Assembly (NCBI RefSeq): GCF_002213425.1
Contig: NZ_NJGV01000009.1
Span: forward strand, 179,802 to 243,801
DNA: 64,000 nucleotides
Origin: Herbaspirillum aquaticum
GTDB lineage: Bacteria > Pseudomonadota > Gammaproteobacteria > Burkholderiales > Burkholderiaceae_D
Direction of reading: 5' to 3'
The notes under the pieces are model-generated. The model saw only the letters and a program-made list of their open reading frames with translations, was not told where the DNA came from and ran no database searches. Position numbers and translations under genes: made by a program. This document shows positions 19,271 through 27,649 of the stretch, one piece after another (the stretch's first letter is position 1; each line of letters opens with the position of its first letter).

Positions 19271-20817
19271 GCGGCCTCTCCCGCGATCACCTGCAAGACC
19301 GATTGCTCATCGAGCTCGCCGCGACGGTACTCGCCGCAGGCGCGCCGGTCGCGCAGCACCAGCATGCGGTCGCTGCAGCGCAGGACCTCGGGAATCTCCG
19401 AGGAAATGAAAAGAATCGACATGCCCTTGCGGCACATGGCGATGACGAAATCCATGATCTCCTGCTTGGCCCGCACGTCGATGCCGCGTGTGGGTTCATC
19501 CAGGATCAGCATGCCCGGATCGGTGGCCAGCCAGCGCGCCAGCAAGGCCTTCTGCTGGTTGCCTCCGGAGAGCAGGCCGATCGGCGTTTCCAGGTCGGCG
19601 GTCTTGATGCCGAGCCACTTGACGTAATCGGCAGCGATCTGGTTCTGGCGCTTGCGCGGCAGCACTCGGAACAATCCCTGGCGCGCCTGCAGCGCCAGGA
19701 TGATGTTCTCGCGCACGGACAATTCGAGGATGGCGCCTTCCTTCTTTCGATCCTCCGAACAGAAACCGATACCGGCCGCAATCGCATCACGCGGATTATC
19801 GAGCTTCACGCTGCGGCCTTCGATGCGCAATTGTCCGCAATCGGCGCGGTCGGCACCGAACAGCAGGCGCGCCATCTCGGTCCGACCGGAACCGAGCAAA
19901 CCGCACAAACCGAAGACTTCACCGCGGCACAATTCCAGGTCCTGCGGGGACAGCACACCGCGCTGGCCAAAGCCATCAGCCTGCAGGAAGACCTCGCCCG
20001 CGCCGGATTCATCGGCCGACAATCCGGCGGCCAGTGCGTCGGCACCGGCCTCGACCTTGCGATGATCCACCGCAGTCACACCGACCATCTTGTTGACCAG
20101 GTCCAGGCGCGACAGGTCACCGACCAGGTATTCGCCTTCGCGCACGCCATTGCGCAGCACGGTGATGCGATCCGAGATGTCGTAAGTCTGGTCCAGGAAG
20201 TGGGTGACGAAGAGAATCGCCATGCCCTGCTCGCGCAAGCGGCGCAGCACCTTGAAGAGTTGCTGGACCTCGGCTTCATCCAGGCTGGAGGTCGGCTCGT
20301 CGAGAATGAGCACCTTGGCCGACACCGAGAGCGCACGCGAGATCGCCACCATTTGCTGGATCGCCAGCGGATAGGACGACAGCAGCGCGCCGACATCGAT
20401 ATCGATCTGCAGCTGCTGCAGCAGTTGCCTGGACTGCGCGTGCACGCTCTTCCAGTCGATGCGGCCGAAGCGGCGAGGATAGCGGCCGACGAAGATGTTC
20501 TCGGCCACGGAGAGATTGGGACACAGGTTGACCTCCTGGTAGACCGTGCTGATGCCCAGCGACTGCGCCTCCAGGGTAGAGGCCGGCGCAATGGCGCGGC
20601 CATCCAGTTCGATCTTGCCTGCATCGGGTTCATGCACGCCGGTCAAGACCTTGATCAGCGTGGACTTGCCTGCGCCATTCTGTCCCATCAGGGTATGCAC
20701 TTCCCCCGGGAACAGCCGCAGGCCGACATCGGTGAGCGCCTTCACGCCCGCGAATGCCTTGTGGATACCGCTCAATTCCAGCATGGGACGCGCCTGCGTC
20801 CCGACAGACATCGTCAT
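19267..20817 (-). CDS. ytfR: Galactofuranose-type ABC importer ATPase YtfR
   Basis: This 516-residue tandem ATPase has Walker A GQNGAGKST, Walker [12 protein letters not shown], a second signature LSGGNQQK and [16 protein letters not shown]. The phrase YLVGDLSRLDLVNKMVG is typical of YtfR. GGAG lies seven bases before the ATG at 20817; a second in-frame ATG at 20811 is an alternative. It follows the binding-protein gene after 130 bases that contain a strong hairpin. Confidence 0.93.
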   Translation of the reverse strand: MTMSVGTQARPMLELSGIHKAFAGVKALTDVGLRLFPGEVHTLMGQNGAGKSTLIKVLTGVHEPDAGKIELDGRAIAPASTLEAQSLGISTVYQEVNLCPNLSVAENIFVGRYPRRFGRIDWKSVHAQSRQLLQQLQIDIDVGALLSSYPLAIQQMVAISRALSVSAKVLILDEPTSSLDEAEVQQLFKVLRRLREQGMAILFVTHFLDQTYDISDRITVLRNGVREGEYLVGDLSRLDLVNKMVGVTAVDHRKVEAGADALAAGLSADESGAGEVFLQADGFGQRGVLSPQDLELCRGEVFGLCGLLGSGRTEMARLLFGADRADCGQLRIEGRSVKLDNPRDAIAAGIGFCSEDRKKEGAILELSVRENIILALQARQGLFRVLPRKRQNQIAADYVKWLGIKTADLETPIGLLSGGNQQKALLARWLATDPGMLILDEPTRGIDVRAKQEIMDFVIAMCRKGMSILFISSEIPEVLRCSDRMLVLRDRRACGEYRRGELDEQSVLQVIAGEAA

Positions 20818-20897
20818 CGCAACTCCATCAGAAGCATCGGAATCCTGGGGGGCATGCGCAAGCGACCGCCGGCGCGCCCATCAGGCCAACCCAGCGA

Positions 20898-20930
20898 CGC
20901 GCGCGCCCTGGACAATCCAGTGCGCGCGCG
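20898..20930 (-). other. GC-rich intercistronic hairpin after ytfQ
   Basis: Arms 20898-20911 and 20917-20930 pair over 14 bases with one mismatch and a five-base loop. It has alternating CG repeats and no T-run, and lies just after the ytfQ stop, where it may stabilise the ytfQ message or reduce readthrough. Confidence 0.6.
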
Positions 20931-20947
20931 CTGCCGTCATGCCGGCA

Positions 20948-21919
20948 TCAATACTTGCGGTTCGGGAATTCCTTGGCCGCCACTTCCGCCGGGAAGATGC
21001 CTTCCTCGGTGGTGATGCGCTTGGGGACTTCCTTGCCTGCCTTGATGTCCTTGGCGATCTGCATCAGTTGCGGGCCCAGCAGCGGGCTGCATTCGACGGT
21101 GACATTGAGCTTGCCGGCCATCATGGCTTCGAAGGCACCCTTGACGCCGTCGATGGAGATGATGGTGATGTCCTTGCCCGGCTTGAGGCCCGCTTCTTCG
21201 ATGGCCTGGATGGCGCCGATGGCCATGTCGTCATTGTGCGCGTAGAGCACGTTGATCTTTTTGCCCTCGGCCTTGAGGAAGGCCTCCATCACTTCCTTGC
21301 CCTTGGCACGGGTGAAGTCGCCGGTCTGCGAGCGGATGATCTTCAGGCGCGGCTCGCTCTTGATGACTTCCTCGAAACCGGCCTTGCGGTCGATGGCAGG
21401 CGCCGAGCCCACGGTGCCTTGCAGTTCGACGATGTTGATGTCGCCAGCAGGCATGGACTTGGCCTTGTCGAGCAGCCAGCGGCCGGCCCGGCGGCCTTCT
21501 TCCACGAAGTCCGAACCGATGAAGGTGACGTAGAGCGACTTGTCGCTCACGTTGACGGCGCGGTCGGTCAGGATGACCGGGATCTTGGCGGCCTTGGCTT
21601 CACGCAGCACGGTTTCCCAGCCCGATTCCACCACCGGCGAGAAGGCGATCACGTCGACCTTTTGCGCGATGAAGGAGCGGATCGCCTTGACCTGGTTTTC
21701 CTGCTTCTGCTGGGCGTCGGCGAATTTCAGGTTGACGCCGGCCTGCTTGGCGGCATCCTTGATCGATACGGTATTGGCGGTGCGCCATTCACTTTCGGCA
21801 CCCACCTGCGAGAAGCCCATGGTCAGTGGTTTGTCGGCGGCAAAGGCGGGGAAGCTCACGGCGCTGCCCAGGCTCATGCAAATGGCTGCGCCCAGAAGCG
21901 CTCTTCTCTTCGAGTTCAT
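20948..21919 (-). CDS. ytfQ: Galactofuranose/arabinofuranose-binding protein YtfQ
   Basis: The 323-residue precursor has a signal peptide ending SFPAFA before ADKPLTMGFSQVGAESEWR, the standard YtfQ N-terminus. Later blocks VDVIAFSPVVESGWETVL, LTDRAVNV and LYAHNDDMAIGAIQAIEEAG confirm the family. CGGAGA lies seven bases before the start. It begins the ytfQRT-yjfF operon and is divergent from the aldose epimerase-dgo operon, so both are probably controlled from the shared 530-base region and serve galactose or arabinose use. Confidence 0.93.
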   Translation of the reverse strand: MNSKRRALLGAAICMSLGSAVSFPAFAADKPLTMGFSQVGAESEWRTANTVSIKDAAKQAGVNLKFADAQQKQENQVKAIRSFIAQKVDVIAFSPVVESGWETVLREAKAAKIPVILTDRAVNVSDKSLYVTFIGSDFVEEGRRAGRWLLDKAKSMPAGDINIVELQGTVGSAPAIDRKAGFEEVIKSEPRLKIIRSQTGDFTRAKGKEVMEAFLKAEGKKINVLYAHNDDMAIGAIQAIEEAGLKPGKDITIISIDGVKGAFEAMMAGKLNVTVECSPLLGPQLMQIAKDIKAGKEVPKRITTEEGIFPAEVAAKEFPNRKY

Positions 21920-22449
21920 TGTCAGTCTCCGTTGACAGGGAATTGTGGACTTCCCTTTGTTCTATGCGTGGGGTGCGCTGCGCCGGGGTGAGTTTGACTT
22001 GTAGGTATGCGTTGGAAGCGGCGCGGTGCGGTTGGAATCGCGGACAGCCCTGATCGTCCTTGATTCGCGCTCCATATTAGGCAAGCGACCAATTCGCATC
22101 CAATGAATTTTTAATGTTTTTCGATATCGTTTCGCGCATCGTTGGGACCGACCTGTCTCTTCGTGAGGCGTACCGGGGCACGCAGGCCGGTCGTTTTGCT
22201 TGCCGGCATGCGGCGCGCATTTTTGATATCGTTTGCGATGTTTTTTTCATTATTCCCTATCGGAGTGCGGTGATAGGATCAGCCAGATTTTTTTGAAGCG
22301 CACTGCATGAAGACCGGGCGCGACCCTACGTGAGCCAACTCCTTCTTCCTGCCGACGCCTTCAGACAGCCCCATTGGGGACGACGCGATGGACAACGCGT
22401 TCCTGTGCCAACGATGCACGCAGCACTCCATAACAAGACACGAGACACC
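21920..22449. promoter_or_regulatory. Shared control region of ytfQRT-yjfF and the dgo operon
   Basis: No gene is evident in these 530 bases. Two copies of a GATATC-centred motif occur about 100 bases apart: TTTTTCGATATCGTTTCG (core 22123-22128) and TTTTTGATATCGTTTGCG (core 22225-22230). AT-rich patches around 22090-22130 and 22240-22260 are promoter-like. Confidence 0.55.
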
Positions 22450-23424
22450 ATGCCATCCCGAGCAAGCGATGCCCAATCCGCAGGCGCCCAGGGGCTGCCG
22501 GAAATCCATACCCTGCAATCAGGGCGCCAGCGTCTGCACGTGCTGCCGGCGCTGGGCGGCGCACTGGCCGGCTGGGAATGGCAGCGTGAACGCAAGTGGC
22601 TGCCGCTGCTGCGCCCGTGGAGTGCTGACCCGGCCAAGCTGTACGCGACCGCGTGCTTCCCGCTGCTGCCCTGGTCCAATCGCATCACCGGCGGCGGCTT
22701 CGATTTCAATGGCAAGCATTACCCGCTGGCCCCCAACCGCGCCGGCGAGCCCTATCCCATCCACGGCGACAGCTGGCGCCAGGCCTGGACCATCGTGTCC
22801 CAGGCCGAGGACCGCATGACGCTGGAACTGGACTCGGTGCGCTGCGACGGCAACCCTTACATCTATCGTGCGCGGCAGGTCCTGACCCTGCGCGAGAACG
22901 CACTGGAGATCGAGCTGCGCGTGACCAACACGGGCGAAGAAACCCTGCCCTACGGCCTGGGCCTGCATCCGTATTTCCTGCATGACGTGCAAACCCGCCT
23001 GCAATTCCGCTCGCGCGGCGTGTGGTTGTCCGGACCGGATCGCATCCCTACCGGCTTCTCGCGCGAGCTGCCGGCCGGCTGGGATTACAACCGCGCAGCC
23101 CCGCTGCAGGGCGGCCTGATCGACAACTGCTTCGAGGGCTGGGATGGCCTGGCCATGATCGAAGATCCCACGCGCGGCCTGCGGCTGCAGATGCACACCA
23201 CGGACCGCAGCGGCTATGTGCTGATGTACCGCCCCAACGGCCTGCCGTTTTTCTGCCTGGAGCCGGTCACGCATCCCATCGATGCCTTCCACCAGCCCAA
23301 GCAGCCCGGCCTGATCGCGCTGGCGCCGGGCGAGGACATGGTGCTGCTGACCCGCTTCACGGTCTGCGATATCGCCCAGGAGCCAGTCCGGGCCACCACC
23401 CAACAGACAAGCCTGGCGCGCTGA
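22450..23424 (+). CDS. Aldose 1-epimerase family protein
   Basis: From the ATG at 22450 the product has 324 residues, normal for galactose mutarotase-like proteins. Family landmarks are WSNRITGGGFDFNGKHYPL, PIHGDSWRQAW with the catalytic histidine, LGLHPYF and NCFEGWDG, and CLEPVTHPIDAF near the C-terminus. The open frame extends to a GTG at 22330, but those 40 residues show no family resemblance. It leads the operon with dgoK, dgoA and dgoD, and would supply the anomer used by the sugar dehydrogenase. The ribosome site is weak, so an ATG at 22414 cannot be excluded. Confidence 0.85.
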   Translation: MPSRASDAQSAGAQGLPEIHTLQSGRQRLHVLPALGGALAGWEWQRERKWLPLLRPWSADPAKLYATACFPLLPWSNRITGGGFDFNGKHYPLAPNRAGEPYPIHGDSWRQAWTIVSQAEDRMTLELDSVRCDGNPYIYRARQVLTLRENALEIELRVTNTGEETLPYGLGLHPYFLHDVQTRLQFRSRGVWLSGPDRIPTGFSRELPAGWDYNRAAPLQGGLIDNCFEGWDGLAMIEDPTRGLRLQMHTTDRSGYVLMYRPNGLPFFCLEPVTHPIDAFHQPKQPGLIALAPGEDMVLLTRFTVCDIAQEPVRATTQQTSLAR

Positions 23425-23436
23425 CGCCGGCAACCG

Positions 23437-24402
23437 ATGACGATGACTCAAGAAACGAATCAAGACTGCGCCCTGATCGCCCTCGACTGGGGGACCTCCT
23501 CGCTGCGCTGCTATCGCTTTGATGGCCGTGGCCAGGTGGTGGAGCGCCGCGCCCATCCCTGGGGCATCATGAACCTGCCCGCCGTGGGCCATGGCGACGA
23601 TGCCCACGCGCCCTACCGTGCCGCGCTGGAAGCGGCGTGCGGCGACTGGCTCAAGGCCGCGCCCGCCGCGCCCCTGATCGCGGCCGGCATGGTCGGCAGC
23701 AAGCAGGGCTGGCGTGAAGCCGCCTACCTGAACGTGCCGCTGGCACCATCCCTGATCGGCAGCCAGCTGACCGAAGTCGATACCGGCCTGGGCCGTGCGC
23801 TGTGGATCGTGCCTGGCCTGCTGGAACCCGGCGCGTTGCCCAACGTCATGCGCGGCGAAGAGACCCAGGTCATCGGCGCCCTGCAGACACGCACCGAGCG
23901 CGAACTGCTGATCGGCCTGCCGGGTACGCACTCCAAATGGGTGCGCGTGGTCGACGGGCGCATCGAACATTTCGATACCTTCATGACCGGCGAAGTCTAT
24001 GCTGCCCTGTGCGGCCACACCATCCTGGGCCGCACCATGCAAAAACCGGAGGTGGCCGATGACGCCGCCTTCCTGCGCGGCGCCGGCGTGGCAAAGAGCG
24101 CGCAGGGCAAGGCCGGCGTGCTCTCCAACATCTTCAGCAGCCGCACCCTGGGCCTGACCGGCGAACTGGCGGCCGACGCCCAGCCGGACTATCTCTCGGG
24201 CCTGCTGATCGGCCACGAGATCGCCGCCCTGAAGAATCTCCATCCGACCACGCCCGCCATCGTCCTCATCGGCGACGCCGGGCTGTGCCGCCGCTACCGG
24301 CTGGCGCTGGACCTTTACGGACTGGGCCCGGCCGTCGAGGCCGAGGGCGCCACCGAGGCGGGCCTGTGGAACCTGGCGCAACACGCCGGCCTGCTGGCCT
24401 GA
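23437..24402 (+). CDS. dgoK: 2-dehydro-3-deoxygalactonokinase
   Basis: The 321-residue kinase phosphorylates 2-keto-3-deoxy-D-galactonate in the De Ley-Doudoroff pathway. It shows ALIALDWGTSSLRCYRFD, IAAGMVGSKQGWREA, GLPGTHSKWVRV, FDTFMTGEVYAAL and LIGDAGLCRRYRLAL, as in DgoK. It starts 12 bases after the epimerase stop and is followed by dgoA after 47 bases. Two in-frame ATG codons (23437 and 23443) are possible starts. Confidence 0.94.
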   Translation: MTMTQETNQDCALIALDWGTSSLRCYRFDGRGQVVERRAHPWGIMNLPAVGHGDDAHAPYRAALEAACGDWLKAAPAAPLIAAGMVGSKQGWREAAYLNVPLAPSLIGSQLTEVDTGLGRALWIVPGLLEPGALPNVMRGEETQVIGALQTRTERELLIGLPGTHSKWVRVVDGRIEHFDTFMTGEVYAALCGHTILGRTMQKPEVADDAAFLRGAGVAKSAQGKAGVLSNIFSSRTLGLTGELAADAQPDYLSGLLIGHEIAALKNLHPTTPAIVLIGDAGLCRRYRLALDLYGLGPAVEAEGATEAGLWNLAQHAGLLA

Positions 24403-24449
24403 TCCGCCTGACCAACAACGCACTACGCACCAGCACCACGGAAAACACC

Positions 24450-25088
24450 ATGACCACCCAAGCCCAACGATTCCACGACGCCCTGCGCAGCACCGGCATG
24501 ATCGCCATCCTGCGCGGCGTGCGCAACGACGAGGCCCAAGCCATCGGCGCGGCCCTCTATGAAAGTGGCTTTCGCATCATCGAAGTCCCCCTCAATTCGC
24601 CCGAACCGCTGGCCAGCATCAGCATCCTGCGCAAGAGCCTGCCGGCCGATTGCATCGTCGGTGCAGGCACGGTCTTGAAGCCTGCCCTGGTGCAGGACGT
24701 CAAGAACGCCGGTGGCGAACTGATCGTCATGCCCCACAGCGATGGCGCCGTGATTCGCGCCGCGCGTGATGCGGGCCTCTACAGCGCCCCGGGCGTGGCC
24801 ACGGTGACCGAAGCCTTTGCGGCGCTGGAAAACGGTGCCGACGTCCTCAAGATGTTCCCGGCCGAACAGCTGGGACCGCAGGTGGTCAAGGCCTGGCGTG
24901 CCGTGATCGCCCGCGACATCGCCCTGCTGCCGGTCGGCGGCATCACGCCCGAAGGCATGGCCGTATTCCGCGCGGCCGGTGCCTCCGGCTTCGGCCTGGG
25001 GTCGGCACTGTACACGCCGGGCCTGTCCGCCGATGCGGTGCGCCAGCGTGCCGACGCCTTCGTGGCGGCCTGGAAGGCGCTGGGCTGA
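24450..25088 (+). CDS. dgoA: 2-dehydro-3-deoxy-6-phosphogalactonate aldolase
   Basis: This 212-residue class I aldolase has the KDPG/KDPGal family motifs AILRGVRNDEAQAIG, IIEVPLNSPEPLASI, VGAGTVLKP (Schiff-base lysine region follows as DVLKMFPAEQLGP) and LPVGGITPEGM. It splits the DgoK product to pyruvate and glyceraldehyde 3-phosphate. The ATG at 24450 is preceded by CGGAAA; the open frame continues further upstream inside dgoK and is ignored. The gene lies between dgoK and dgoD. Confidence 0.94.
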   Translation: MTTQAQRFHDALRSTGMIAILRGVRNDEAQAIGAALYESGFRIIEVPLNSPEPLASISILRKSLPADCIVGAGTVLKPALVQDVKNAGGELIVMPHSDGAVIRAARDAGLYSAPGVATVTEAFAALENGADVLKMFPAEQLGPQVVKAWRAVIARDIALLPVGGITPEGMAVFRAAGASGFGLGSALYTPGLSADAVRQRADAFVAAWKALG

Positions 25089-25194
25089 TTTCCCGTCAAC
25101 AGAGATTCGCCGTTGTAACCGATCGCACAGCGATCATTCATCTGCCAGGCAGATTAATAGAGTAGACAGATTAAACGCATAACCGGACCGAACA

Positions 25195-26343
25195 ATGAAA
25201 ATCACCAAGATCTCCACCTTCATCGTGCCCCCGCGCTGGTGCTTCCTCAAGATCGAGACCGACGAGGGCATCGTCGGCTGGGGTGAGCCCATCGTGGAAG
25301 GCCGCGCCCACAGCGTGGCGGCGGCCGTGGACGAGCTGGCCGACTACCTGGTCGGCAAGGACCCGCGCAACATCGAAGACCACTGGACCGTGCTCTATCG
25401 CGGCGGCTTCTACCGTGGCGGCGCCATCCACATGAGCGCCCTGGCCGGCATCGACCAGGCCCTGTGGGACATCAAGGGCAAGGCCCTGGGCGTACCGGTG
25501 CACCAGCTGCTCGGTGGCGCGGTGCGCAACTCCATTCGCGTCTATTCCTGGATCGGCGGCGACCGCCCGGCCGATACTGCAGCGGCGGCCAAGAATGCCG
25601 TGGCCCGTGGTTTCACCGCCGTGAAGATGAACGGCACCGAAGAACTGCAATTCATCGACAGCCACGACAAGATCGAACTGACCCTGGCCAACGTGCAAGC
25701 CGTGCGTGAAGCCGTGGGCCCGAACGTGGGCATCGGCGTGGACTTCCACGGCCGCGTGCACAAGCCCATGGCCAAGGTCCTGATCAAGGAACTGGAGCCG
25801 TACAAGCTGATGTTCATCGAAGAACCGGTGCTGTCGGAAAACTCGGAGGCCCTGAAGGAAATCGCCCACCTGACCTCGACCCCGATCGCCCTGGGCGAGC
25901 GCCTGTATTCGCGCTGGGACTTCAAGCGCATCCTCTCCGAGGGCTATGTGGACATCATCCAGCCGGACGTCTCGCACGCCGGCGGCATCACCGAGACCCG
26001 CAAGATCGCCATGATGGCCGAAGCCTACGACGTGGCGCTGGCGCTGCACTGCCCGCTGGGCCCGATCGCGCTGGCCTCCTGCCTGCAGGTCGATGCCGGC
26101 AGCTACAACGCCTTCATCCAGGAGCAGAGCCTGGGCATTCACTACAACGAAAGCAATGACCTGCTGGACTATATCCGCGACAAGAACGTGTTCGCGTATG
26201 AGGACGGCTACGTCAAGATCCCGCAAGGCCCTGGCCTGGGCATCGAGATCAACGAAGAGTATGTCCGCCAGCGCGCCGAAGTCGGCCACCGCTGGCGCAA
26301 CCCGATCTGGCGCCACAAGGATGGCAGCTTTGCCGAATGGTAA
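25195..26343 (+). CDS. dgoD: D-galactonate dehydratase
   Basis: The 382-residue enolase-superfamily enzyme has exactly the E. coli DgoD length and reads [20 protein letters not shown] at the N-terminus. Metal ligands appear in [21 protein letters not shown] and [12 protein letters not shown], and the catalytic histidine region is [16 protein letters not shown]. It dehydrates D-galactonate to the DgoK substrate. It is the last gene of the operon and is followed by a clear terminator. The 106-base gap after dgoA shows no obvious promoter. Confidence 0.95.
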   Translation: MKITKISTFIVPPRWCFLKIETDEGIVGWGEPIVEGRAHSVAAAVDELADYLVGKDPRNIEDHWTVLYRGGFYRGGAIHMSALAGIDQALWDIKGKALGVPVHQLLGGAVRNSIRVYSWIGGDRPADTAAAAKNAVARGFTAVKMNGTEELQFIDSHDKIELTLANVQAVREAVGPNVGIGVDFHGRVHKPMAKVLIKELEPYKLMFIEEPVLSENSEALKEIAHLTSTPIALGERLYSRWDFKRILSEGYVDIIQPDVSHAGGITETRKIAMMAEAYDVALALHCPLGPIALASCLQVDAGSYNAFIQEQSLGIHYNESNDLLDYIRDKNVFAYEDGYVKIPQGPGLGIEINEEYVRQRAEVGHRWRNPIWRHKDGSFAEW

Positions 26344-26379
26344 AGCGATAAGCCGAAACCTCCTCCTCGGTAGTCCCTC

Positions 26380-26413
26380 AACCCGGTCCGGCGCAAGCTG
26401 GCCGGGTTTTTTT
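26380..26413 (+). terminator. Intrinsic terminator of the dgo operon
   Basis: ACCCGG pairs with CCGGGT across a partly paired GC-rich loop, followed by seven T residues. It begins 37 bases after the dgoD stop. Confidence 0.88.
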
Positions 26414-26479
26414 GCGTGTGGCGAGACGCCCAACAATCATCCTGCCCCGACATAAGCAGCGGATATTTCACCCTAAGCA

Positions 26480-26505
26480 CATATTTCAACAAATGTTGAA
26501 ATATG
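26480..26505. promoter_or_regulatory. Upstream palindromic operator of the toxin-antitoxin pair
   Basis: CATATTTCAACA and TGTTGAAATATG are perfect 12-base arms separated by AA. The core TTTCAACAAATGTTGAAA matches the second palindrome at 26551 at most positions. A T-run follows on the plus strand, so a secondary role as an AT-rich terminator is possible. Confidence 0.7.
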
Positions 26506-26526
26506 CTTTTTTAGTGAAAATATAGG

Positions 26527-26554
26527 TTGACAATTTCATCGTTAGTGCTATTTT
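26527..26554 (+). promoter_or_regulatory. Sigma-70 promoter of the toxin-antitoxin pair
   Basis: A consensus -35 TTGACA (26527-26532) is followed after 16 bases by TATTTT (26549-26554). The predicted start of transcription falls at about 26561, the first ATG of the antitoxin frame. The -10 element overlaps the palindrome at 26551-26570. Confidence 0.65.
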
Positions 26555-26570
26555 CAGCATATGCTGAAAA
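26551..26570. promoter_or_regulatory. Palindromic operator over the -10 and start codon
   Basis: TTTTCAGCAT followed by ATGCTGAAAA is a perfect 20-base palindrome. It covers the end of the -10 box, the expected transcription start and the first ATG. Occupation would block transcription, which fits autorepression by the winged-helix antitoxin. Confidence 0.7.
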
Positions 26571-27649
26571 CACGCCATTCAATGAAATCTTTTGAGACCC
26601 AAGCAGCCCATGCCCTGCGCTCGTTGCTGCTGCAGGTGCCTGCGCTCAAGTTGCTGGACATCGAGCGCGAGACCGCCATGGCGGATTCAGGCGTCGATTT
26701 CACGGCGCGGCTGAAGGTCGCAGGCAAACGCCATGCATTGGTGTGCGAAGCCAATTCCTCGGGGCAACCGCGCCATGTGCGCCATGCCTTGCTGGCCCTG
26801 CGCGACTACATGTCGCACCACGCAGAGGACGCCACACCCGTCCTGATCGCTCCTTACCTGTCTCCCGATGCCCAGGCGCTGTGCCGTGAACATGAAGCCG
26901 GTTTCCTGGATCTGGAAGGCAATGCCCGCCTGGTCTTCGACGGCATCTTCATCGAACGGCAGGTGGCCAGCAAACCCGTTGCCGATCGACGGGCACTGCG
27001 CTCCTTGTTCAAACCGAAATCAGCACAAGTGTTGCGGGTGTTGCTGCGCGACCCGCAGCGCGCCTGGCGCGTCACGGAATTGGCTCAAGCAGCGGCGGTC
27101 AGCCTCGGTCACGTCAGCAATGTACGAACGGCCTTGCTGGAGCGTGAGTGGGCCCAGGTGGCAGAGGGCGGCCTGTTGCTGTCAGAACCGGATGCATTGC
27201 TGGATGAATGGCGGGAGGTCTACGAGCGGCCGTCGGGCGAGCGTCTGGCTTTCTACAGTCCCCTGCACGGGAGCGCCTTTGAACAGGCGGCACGGCATGC
27301 CATGCGCCGCCATCAGGAGGACGAACTCCCCGCAGCCGCATTTTCCTCGTTCTCGGCGGCGCAATGGCTGGCCCCCTACGCCAGGACCGGAACCCATTAT
27401 TTCCAGGCGACCGAAGCCGGGCTGGAAGCACTGCAGTCCGCCCTGAAGCTCTCCTCTGCGGCCAAAGGCGAGAACGTCATGCTGAGCCTGCTTGACGACG
27501 CCGATCTTCTTCGTGACACGCAGGAACCCGCGCCCGGCGCGGTCTGCACCAGTCCCATTCAAACCTATCTAGACCTGTACCACGCAGGCGAACGCGGACG
27601 GGAGGCCGCAGACCATCTCAGAAAGACATTGCTCACATGGAAAAGCTGA
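26561..27649 (+). CDS. AbiEi-like type IV antitoxin / winged-helix regulator with a nuclease-like N-domain
   Basis: The product has up to 362 residues. Residues about 30-130 look like a degenerate PD-(D/E)xK fold (VDF at 45-47, LVCEAN at 60-65, then SSGQPRHVRHALLALRDY and FLDLEGNARLVFDG). A winged helix follows (VLRVLLRD, VTELAQAAAVSLGHVSNVRTALLERE), then a C-terminal region ending in QTYLDLYHAGERGREAA. This layout is found in proteins labelled AbiEi-type antitoxins. The second ATG at 26582 is a rival start. Start 26561 would give a leaderless message; neither ATG has a clear ribosome site. The gene overlaps the next by 13 bases. Confidence 0.72.
   Translation: MLKTRHSMKSFETQAAHALRSLLLQVPALKLLDIERETAMADSGVDFTARLKVAGKRHALVCEANSSGQPRHVRHALLALRDYMSHHAEDATPVLIAPYLSPDAQALCREHEAGFLDLEGNARLVFDGIFIERQVASKPVADRRALRSLFKPKSAQVLRVLLRDPQRAWRVTELAQAAAVSLGHVSNVRTALLEREWAQVAEGGLLLSEPDALLDEWREVYERPSGERLAFYSPLHGSAFEQAARHAMRRHQEDELPAAAFSSFSAAQWLAPYARTGTHYFQATEAGLEALQSALKLSSAAKGENVMLSLLDDADLLRDTQEPAPGAVCTSPIQTYLDLYHAGERGREAADHLRKTLLTWKS

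Noticed and set aside
22114..22296. A 60-codon plus-strand frame between ytfQ and the epimerase gene
   Set aside because: No ribosome site, no recognisable motif, and it crosses the two GATATC motifs of a promoter region.
26480..26510. Palindrome read as a plain terminator
   Set aside because: It has a T-run but the stem is AT-rich, a good GC terminator already lies at 26380, and its core matches the second palindrome over the promoter, so an operator is more likely.
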